Below are positions 1-8,801 of a stretch of 8,801 nt of DNA, piece by piece (the first letter of the stretch is position 1; each line of letters begins with the position of its first letter). A program made the position numbers and the translations under genes. The notes under the pieces are model-generated. The model was not told where the DNA came from. It saw nothing but the letters and a program-made list of their open reading frames with translations, and did no database searches. This DNA is from an uncultured Chloroflexota bacterium (lineage in GTDB: Bacteria > Chloroflexota > Limnocylindria > Limnocylindrales > Limnocylindraceae). Location of the stretch: assembly GCA_903937225.1 (NCBI GenBank), contig CAIZYO010000099.1:1-8801 (forward strand). The letters are read 5' to 3'.

Positions 1-906
1 CCCAACCGCCTCCACCGCAGCGCGCTCCCAATAGAGCTGGTTATGGCGCGAGCGGTGCCCAGCACGAGCCCAGTTACTGATCTCGTACCAGTTGAATCCG
101 GCGGCCGGAAGTGCAGTGTCGAGTAGCTCAAGCTCCTCTGCGCCACGCTCTTCGTCTTGTGCAGCGGCGGCGCGCGTGCGCCACGCAAGCGCACCGGCGG
201 GTGTGGCGAGTCGATCGTCCGCGTTGCCAGCATCAGCCCCTTCGGTGGCGAGAGTGAGCGCGTAGACGCTGATGTGATCAGGGGCAAGTGCAATCGCGTC
301 GCTCAGCGACGTTGACCACGACTCCAGAGAGACGTCAGGTAGATCGGCGAGTAGATCAATGGAGACGCTCGTTGCGCCCGCGGCGCGTGCCGCCGCCACA
401 CTCTCCACCACATCGCCCGGACCGTGACGGCGGCCAAGGTCGCGAAGTGCCGCCGTGTTCATGCTCTGCACGCCAATACTGAACCGCGTGACCCCCGCTT
501 GGACCGCAGCACGCGCATCGCCGCGCTCATCAGCCCCCGGGTTGCACTCCAAGGTGATCTCTGCGCCATCCGCGAGTCCGAATCGATCACGCACGCGCGC
601 GATCAACCCAGCGAGCGCCTCCTCTGGAAGGAGCGAAGGTGTACCGCCGCCCAGATAGAGACTCTCGAGCGGCGCGCGAGTGCCGTCACCCATGCGCAAC
701 GCGCTGCCAAGAGCTCCAAAGGCCTTGTCACTCCCCGTGGCGCGCAGATCGATCTCGCGCTCCACCGCCCGCAGGTACCCGCCCATCCGTGATCGCGGGC
801 CAAAGGCGGCAGCGCCGGCAATTACGACGAAGTCGCAGTAGGGGCAGAGCGAGCGACAGAAGGGGACGTGAAGGTAGAGACCGCGAGGTGGCTGCGGACT
901 AATCAC
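1..906 (-). CDS. hemW: Radical SAM heme chaperone HemW, C-terminus beyond left edge
   Basis: HemW is a radical SAM protein related to coproporphyrinogen III dehydrogenase (HemN) that binds heme and passes it to target proteins in the cytoplasm. The 302 visible codons have no stop and contain the family motifs in order: the iron-sulfur motif CRSLCPYC (residues 17-24, CxxxCxxC followed by DF, as in HemW), GGGTPS (86-91), ECNPG (120-124), SIGVQS (143-148), HISVY (211-215), YEISNWA (274-280) and HNQLYW (288-293). About 75-80 C-terminal residues are missing, judging from the usual length near 380. The start is a GTG at 906, inside the last codons of lepA (8-base overlap), two residues before the conserved N-terminal stretch; this suggests translational coupling. 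Between residues about 50 and 82 there is an insertion relative to typical HemW. The usual DLIYGLPGQ segment reads DLLADLPDV here. HemW rather than HemN is favoured by the neighbouring lepA and by the single C after YC. Confidence 0.9.
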   Translation of the reverse strand, partial: MISPQPPRGLYLHVPFCRSLCPYCDFVVIAGAAAFGPRSRMGGYLRAVEREIDLRATGSDKAFGALGSALRMGDGTRAPLESLYLGGGTPSLLPEEALAGLIARVRDRFGLADGAEITLECNPGADERGDARAAVQAGVTRFSIGVQSMNTAALRDLGRRHGPGDVVESVAAARAAGATSVSIDLLADLPDVSLESWSTSLSDAIALAPDHISVYALTLATEGADAGNADDRLATPAGALAWRTRAAAAQDEERGAEELELLDTALPAAGFNWYEISNWARAGHRSRHNQLYWERAAVEAVG

Positions 907-2398
907 TATCGGTGCGAAGCACGGCGAGGAAGGCCTCTTGTGGGATCTCAACGGAGCCGACGCGCTTCATCCGCTCCTTCCCCTCCTTCTGCTTCTCGAG
1001 CAACTTCTTCTTGCGCGTGATGTCGCCGCCGTAGCACTTGGCGAGCACGTTCTTGCGCACCGCCTTCACCGTCTCGCGCGCAATGATCGTGCCGCCGATC
1101 GCCGCCTGAATCGGCACTTCGAACATCTGGCGCGGGATCAGCTCTTTCAGTTTGGAGGCAAGGTTGCGTCCGGAGCCCTGCGCTCGATCGCGATGAATGA
1201 TGGTGCTCAGCGCATCAACAGGCTCACCGTTTACCAAGATGTCAAGTTTTACGAGCGGCGCCACACGATACTCCGACTCAACGTAGTCAAGGGATGCATA
1301 CCCCTGCGTGCGGCTCTTCAGCTGATCAAAGTAGTCAACGATCAGTTCTGCGAGCGGGATCTGGAAGCTCATCACCACACGCTTCTCATCGAGATACTCC
1401 ATGCCGTCAAAGATGCCGCGCTTATCGGTGGAGAGGTCCATGATGGTGCCGATGTAGCTCGATGGCGTCACGATTGATGCGTTCACCCACGGTTCGCGAA
1501 TCTCATCAATGTGGTTTGGGCTCGGTAGTTGCGCGGGATTGTTGATCAGCAGCTCACCCTTTCCGTTGCTGAGGTGCACCTGGTACTTGCAGGAGGGCGC
1601 CGAAGCGATCAGCTGGAGGTTGAACTCGCGCTCAAGTCGCTCCTGCACGATCTCCATGTGCAGCAGACCGAGGAAACCGCAACGGAACCCGAAACCGAGC
1701 GCAGCCGATGATTCGGCCTCAAAGGTGAAGCTCGCATCGTTCAGGTGCAACTTCTCCAGTGCTTCGCGGAGCGCCGGGTAGTCATCGCCGCTCAGTGGGT
1801 AGAGCCCCGCGAAGACGAGTGGGAGTGCAACCTGATATCCAGGGAGCGGCACGGTTGCCGGGTTAAGTGTGGTGGTGACGGTGTCACCGACGCGCGCGTC
1901 GCGCACGCTCTTCAAGCCCGTTGCGATGTAGCCAACTTCGCCAGCCTGAAGCTCCTGCACGGGCACGTGTTGCGGTCGGAAGTAGCCGAGCTCTACAGGG
2001 ACACACTGCGCGCCAGAGCCCATCATGGTGATCGCCTCGCCCATCTTCAGCCGACCCTCTTGCACGCGGATGTAGTTCACCACGCCCTTATACGTGTCGT
2101 AGTGCGAGTCAAAGACGAGCGCCTTCAGTGGCGCATCGAGTGGTCCGCTCGGTGCAGGGATGCGCTTCACGAGCGCCTCCAAGATCTCTGGGATCCCCTT
2201 CCCCTCTTTCGCCGACGCGAGGATCACCTCTTCGCGTGGGATCGCGAGCGTCTCCTCCAACTCGTTCATTACCGCCTCAGGGTCAGAGGCGGGGAGGTCG
2301 ATCTTGTTGAGCACAGGGATGATGACGAGTCCCATCTTCATGGCCAAGTGCACGTTGGCGAGCGTCTGCGCCTCAATCCCCTGGCTCGCGTCCACCAC
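899..2398 (-). CDS. lepA: LepA C-terminal fragment (rest of G domain to CTD)
   Basis: This open frame lies downstream of the lepA TAG; 2398 is its first GTG. It has 499 codons and begins at the VVDASQG stretch (full-length residue 106). It holds the G4 motif NKID (fragment residues 31-34), the G5 motif SAK (62-64), domain II, the LepA/EF-G domain III signature [16 protein letters not shown] (235-250), [11 protein letters not shown] (362-372), and the LepA-specific tail with [18 protein letters not shown] (453-470) and PQEAFLAVL (486-494). If translated separately from the GTG it would lack the P-loop and could not hydrolyse GTP. No ribosome binding site was seen for that GTG, so independent expression is doubtful. 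Its last codons contain the hemW start. Confidence 0.75.
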   Translation of the reverse strand: MVDASQGIEAQTLANVHLAMKMGLVIIPVLNKIDLPASDPEAVMNELEETLAIPREEVILASAKEGKGIPEILEALVKRIPAPSGPLDAPLKALVFDSHYDTYKGVVNYIRVQEGRLKMGEAITMMGSGAQCVPVELGYFRPQHVPVQELQAGEVGYIATGLKSVRDARVGDTVTTTLNPATVPLPGYQVALPLVFAGLYPLSGDDYPALREALEKLHLNDASFTFEAESSAALGFGFRCGFLGLLHMEIVQERLEREFNLQLIASAPSCKYQVHLSNGKGELLINNPAQLPSPNHIDEIREPWVNASIVTPSSYIGTIMDLSTDKRGIFDGMEYLDEKRVVMSFQIPLAELIVDYFDQLKSRTQGYASLDYVESEYRVAPLVKLDILVNGEPVDALSTIIHRDRAQGSGRNLASKLKELIPRQMFEVPIQAAIGGTIIARETVKAVRKNVLAKCYGGDITRKKKLLEKQKEGKERMKRVGSVEIPQEAFLAVLRTDSD

Positions 2399-2422
2399 AA
2401 GGATTGCGCCGTCGCAGGCCTG

Positions 2423-2713
2423 CTAGCTGCGCGAAACTTCGTAGGCAAAGTCCACATGGCCTGGCGTGTCGATCAAGTTGAGCCCGTAGTTCAATCCGTC
2501 TCCCGCCACGTACTCAAGGCGCACCGCGCGCGCCTTGATCGTGATCCCCTTCTCGCGCTCAAGGTCCATGGAGTCGAGCATCTGCGAGGTCATCTGGCGC
2601 GGATCGACGGTGTGGGTGGCCTCCAGCAGCCGGTCGGCGAGCGTGGACTTGCCGTGGTCAATGTGCGCGATGATGCTGAAGTTGCGCAGTCGGGACTGGG
2701 GGATGTCACTCAT
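2423..2713 (-). CDS. lepA: LepA N-terminal fragment (GTPase G1-G3) ending at the in-frame TAG
   Basis: This is the first 96 codons of lepA up to the in-frame TAG. It contains the P-loop AHIDHGKST (residues 16-24), the switch I Thr in GITIKA (T58) and the G3 motif DTPGH (82-86), and stops just after YEVSRS. Alone it lacks the NKxD and SAK guanine-recognition motifs and all ribosome-contacting domains, so it would not be a working GTPase. The start ATG at 2713 fits the usual LepA N-terminus, with [12 protein letters not shown] beginning at residue 11. Confidence 0.75.
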   Translation of the reverse strand: MSDIPQSRLRNFSIIAHIDHGKSTLADRLLEATHTVDPRQMTSQMLDSMDLEREKGITIKARAVRLEYVAGDGLNYGLNLIDTPGHVDFAYEVSRS

Positions 2714-2797
2714 ATCCCCTCAAGAATCGCACGACGCGGCACTTGCCGTCGGTCGCCCCCATACCTCCCAGCGGAGCGGCCTCGTGGCTGGGCGAGC

Positions 2798-2811
2798 GAG
2801 GGGCTCCCCTC
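2798..2811. promoter_or_regulatory. Short dyad GAGGGG-CT-CCCCTC abutting the candidate rpsT -10
   Basis: A perfect 6+6 base inverted repeat with a 2-base centre directly precedes the candidate extended -10. An overlapping 8-base inverted repeat (AGGGGCTC at 2799-2806 with GAGCCCCT at 2839-2846) brackets the same -10. The position would suit an operator, but arms this short can arise by chance in G+C-rich DNA. Confidence 0.25.
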
Positions 2812-2820
2812 TGCTACGAT
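2812..2820 (+). promoter_or_regulatory. Candidate extended -10 promoter for rpsT
   Basis: TGCTACGAT matches the extended -10 pattern TGnTATAAT at the TGn and four of six -10 positions. It would start transcription near 2827 and give a leader of about 40 bases before the rpsT ATG. No -35 hexamer is recognisable 16-18 bases upstream, which is tolerated for extended -10 promoters. This is a motif call only. Confidence 0.35.
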
Positions 2821-2866
2821 CGCCCGACGGCTCGCTCTGAGCCCCTGAAGTTGATGGAGTGATGGA

Positions 2867-3373
2867 ATGGGAAAGACCCCTCGTACGTACAAGGGCGCAC
2901 GAACGCCGCAGTCCCTCAAGGAGGTTCGCGCCTCCGCCCGACGCGGCGCCGTCCAGCAGCCGAAGCGCACCGAGGCGAAGAGCCGCGTGACGAGCGCCGT
3001 TGCCATCCTCACCGGGAAGAAGACGGGCGATGCCACTGCCGCAGTCTCTGCCGCAGCGAGCGCGCTCGACCGTGCCGCCAAGAGCGGCGCAATTCACAAG
3101 AACGCCGCCGCCCGACGTAAGTCACGACTCGCCAAGAAGGCGGCCGCTGCGAAGGCGAGCCCGACCGGCACCACCACGGCGATCGTTGTGAAGAAGGCGA
3201 AGAAGAAGGCGGCGATTTCAGGCGCCAAGCGCGCAGCGGCCACCAAGGCCGCCGCCGCAAAGGCGATTGAAGCGAAGGCACTCGCCGCCAAGCCAGCCGC
3301 GAAGAAGCCAGCCGCGAAGAAGGCAGCAACGAAGAAGAGTGCGGGAAAGCCGCCCGTGAGTGGCGGCGCATAG
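2867..3373 (+). CDS. rpsT: Ribosomal protein bS20 with Ala/Lys-rich C-terminal extension
   Basis: bS20 binds 16S rRNA in the body of the 30S subunit and helps early assembly. Residues about 16-94 match the bS20 pattern: a basic N-terminal helix (SLKEVRASARR...), KSRVTSAVAIL (38-48), a short linker, and the strongly conserved LDRAAKSGAIHKNAAARRKS (67-86) followed by RLAKK (87-91). The first 15 residues are a basic lead not found in short bS20 proteins. From about residue 95 to 168 the protein is an Ala/Lys/Pro-rich low-complexity tail, resembling histone H1-like or mycobacterial HU tails, with KPAAK-type repeats. Total length is 168 against 85-90 for ordinary bS20. The ATG at 2867 has GGAG at 2856-2859, a good 7-base spacing. 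Lying next to lepA and hemW supports the call, because rpsT sits near lepA in Bacillus and actinobacteria. A pure H1-like protein is the alternative, but the IHKNAAARRKSRLAKK block argues against it. The tail may add RNA or DNA contacts; that is inference. Confidence 0.82.
   Translation: MGKTPRTYKGARTPQSLKEVRASARRGAVQQPKRTEAKSRVTSAVAILTGKKTGDATAAVSAAASALDRAAKSGAIHKNAAARRKSRLAKKAAAAKASPTGTTTAIVVKKAKKKAAISGAKRAAATKAAAAKAIEAKALAAKPAAKKPAAKKAATKKSAGKPPVSGGA
3290..3334 (+). repeat. 15-base tandem repeat in rpsT tail
   Basis: Three 15-base units lie end to end. The first two (3290-3304 and 3305-3319) are identical, and the third (3320-3334) diverges at three positions. They encode KPAAK, KPAAK and KAATK. 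The identical copies suggest recent slippage within the low-complexity tail. Confidence 0.8.
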
Positions 3374-3377
3374 CCTT

Positions 3378-3397
3378 CGTCTCAGTCGGCTGAGTCG
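3378..3397 (+). terminator. Weak hairpin after rpsT
   Basis: Five bases after the rpsT stop, CTCAG-TCGG-CTGAG forms a 5-bp stem with a 4-base loop, extended by CG/CG beyond a T-T mismatch. No run of T follows, so it is at best a weak or factor-assisted terminator. It could equally be a chance structure between rpsT and the glycosyltransferase gene. Confidence 0.25.
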
Positions 3398-3409
3398 GGC
3401 CACCCGCTG

Positions 3410-4296
3410 ATGCGCTACCTCTCGGTCGCCTCACCGTTCAAGGACGAGGGGCCGTATCTGGTTGAATGGATTGAGTTCCATCTCTCGCAAGGGGTGGAAC
3501 ACTTTTATCTGTACAACCACAACAGTTCAGATGACGGACCTTCAACCATTCAGCGCTACGTAGACGCGGGAGTCGTCACGCTCATCCATTGGGATCGCGA
3601 CAGCAAACACGGGGTGGTCAAGCACTGCATCGAAAACTTCAAGAACGACTCCCACTGGATTGCATTCATTGACCTTGATGAATTCCTTTACAGCACGGAG
3701 GGTCTGCTCCCGAAGCTTCTGACTGAATTTGAGCCGTATCCAGCCCTCTTTGTCCACTGGCTCTGTTTCGGTTCGTCGCGGCACATTCAGAAGCCCGCTG
3801 GCGGGATCCTTCCGAATTTCCTCTGGCGCGCAGATGAGAAGTGGTTGCGCAATGGACAGGGGAAAAGCATTGTCAATCCGCGAGAGGTGGACACGTCAAA
3901 GACAAGAACTGTCCATCGAATGAGCTATTTCAGTGGCGCCCGTGACGTTGATGAGGACATGAGGTTTCCAGACGATGGCGTTGGGGTCGCGGCCCGCATC
4001 TCGCGACTCCTCTTCAAGAGTGGACACGACACTCTCTGGTCAAGGCTGGCCAAACGGATCGCGCTCTGGATGCCGTTGCTCATTGATCCGTACAGCGGTC
4101 ATCACACTAGGATCACGCATCGAAGGATTCGTATCAATCACTACATTGTGAAATCAGAAGAGGAGTATTTTGGCAAGATGAAGCGGATGTCTCGACGTCC
4201 GGCTAAGTACAACATGGTGTTTTTCAAGTACCACGATCGCAATGAGGTGCGAGATGATCGATTCGCTCCACCACATTCGGACAGTAAGGGCTTGTC

Positions 4297-4300
<4 letters not shown>
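3410..4300 (+). CDS. GT92/DUF23-like family 2-type glycosyltransferase
   Basis: The 296-residue product resembles the GT92/DUF23 and related GT-A fold glycosyltransferases, which move a sugar from a nucleotide sugar onto a glycan, often in cell-surface polysaccharide. Family features are the opening VASPFKDEGPYLVEWIEFHL (6-25) with the KDE..YL.EWI.FH signature, YLYNHNSSDD (33-42), the metal-binding DxD in FIDLDEF (86-92), and a late RINHYIVKSEEEYFGK (241-256) like the HY..KS..EF..K motif of this group. There is no signal peptide or clear membrane helix, so it is probably cytosolic or peripheral. Donor and acceptor are unknown. Sampled lines are 45-53% G+C against about 63% in eno. The ATG at 3410 has no recognisable ribosome binding site. 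The gene sits alone between rpsT and the convergent glycolytic operon, sharing a CTAG stop overlap. These signs suggest horizontal acquisition, which is an inference. Confidence 0.8.

Positions 4301-8801
<4,501 letters not shown>

Larger units (their letters stand above)
899..2713 (-). pseudogene. lepA: Elongation factor 4 (LepA), full-length frame interrupted by one in-frame TAG
   Basis: LepA/EF4 is a ribosome-associated translational GTPase, related to EF-G, that acts in 30S biogenesis and on stalled or pre-/post-translocation ribosomes. Read through, the frame from ATG at 2713 to TAG at 899 gives 604 codons, close to the 599 of E. coli LepA. All GTPase motifs and the LepA-specific C-terminal domain are present. 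A single TAG at 2425-2423 (codon 97) sits where LepA normally has Leu in the SRSL(A/Q)AC(D/E)GA motif, so TTG to TAG or a base-call error would explain it. The reading frame does not change across it. An SD-like GAGGGG lies unusually close to the ATG (2-4 bases). The gene heads a lepA-hemW unit diverging from rpsT. Other genes in the window end in TAG, so TAG is a normal stop here. I call it interrupted rather than decayed, because no other lesion is visible. A true nonsense mutation, a sequencing error and suppression cannot be separated from this sequence. Confidence 0.85.
2714..2866. promoter_or_regulatory. Divergent lepA/rpsT intergenic region
   Basis: These 153 bases separate two divergent genes and must hold the promoters for both, unless rpsT or lepA is read from elsewhere. 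For rpsT, a candidate extended -10 and a dyad are listed separately. For lepA on the minus strand I found no convincing -10/-35 pair. Frames open on either strand across this region are Arg/Ser/Pro-rich shadows with no protein-family resemblance. Confidence 0.5.

Noticed and set aside
2423..2425. Amber recoding (stop-to-amino-acid genetic code or pyrrolysine)
   Set aside because: lepA itself, rpsT, the glycosyltransferase and the membrane protein all end in TAG with no sensible continuation, and the site is an ordinary Leu in LepA. Recoding is not supported.
1745..2848. 367-codon open frame on the plus strand opposite lepA
   Set aside because: It is antisense to strongly conserved lepA codons, is His/Arg-rich with no family resemblance, and has no ribosome binding site. 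It is a GC-bias shadow.
2710..3097. Minus-strand frames reaching from lepA into rpsT
   Set aside because: They overlap rpsT codons and the divergent promoter region. The translations are Arg/Ser/Leu-rich without motifs.
2867..3373. Histone H1-like DNA-binding protein
   Set aside because: Only the tail is H1-like. Residues 38-91 carry the bS20 signature, and the gene sits beside lepA as rpsT does elsewhere.

Overview
This window is a compact, gene-dense bacterial segment with about 60% G+C by eye. It carries housekeeping genes of translation, heme handling and lower glycolysis, plus one probably acquired glycosyltransferase. The organism cannot be fixed from the sequence. The rpsT-lepA-hemW neighbourhood is shared by Gram-positive bacteria and relatives, and the high G+C with overlapping genes would fit a streamlined actinobacterial or chloroflexotal lineage, but that is only an inference.

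Left block (1-3373). A minus-strand pair, lepA (elongation factor 4) then hemW (radical SAM heme chaperone, running off the left edge), overlaps by 8 bases. lepA carries one in-frame TAG at codon 97 of an otherwise complete 604-codon frame. A 153-base divergent intergenic region separates lepA from a plus-strand gene for ribosomal protein bS20. That bS20 has an unusual Ala/Lys/Pro-rich C-terminal tail of about 75 residues. The region holds a candidate extended -10 promoter and a short dyad.

Middle (3374-4300). A plus-strand gene encodes a GT92/DUF23-like glycosyltransferase. Sampled stretches are visibly lower in G+C (about 45-53%) than the neighbours, and the start has no clear ribosome binding site. 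Its stop shares a CTAG with the convergent gene on the other strand.

Right block (4297-8801). A minus-strand operon reads gap (GAPDH, 5' end outside the window) > pgk > eno > a small four-helix membrane protein of unknown function. The junctions overlap by 8, 4 and 4 bases, so translation is probably coupled. GAPDH, phosphoglycerate kinase and enolase carry carbon through the payoff phase of glycolysis; triosephosphate isomerase and phosphoglycerate mutase are not here. The phosphoglycerate kinase has a repetitive Ala/Pro/Lys-rich N-terminal extension of about 180 residues and a shorter Lys/Pro-rich C-terminal tail.

I see no CRISPR array, tRNA, rRNA, insertion sequence or defence system. The most noteworthy points are the lepA amber codon, the disordered extensions on two unrelated housekeeping proteins, and the foreign-looking glycosyltransferase. 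None of them amounts to a clear new biological system.
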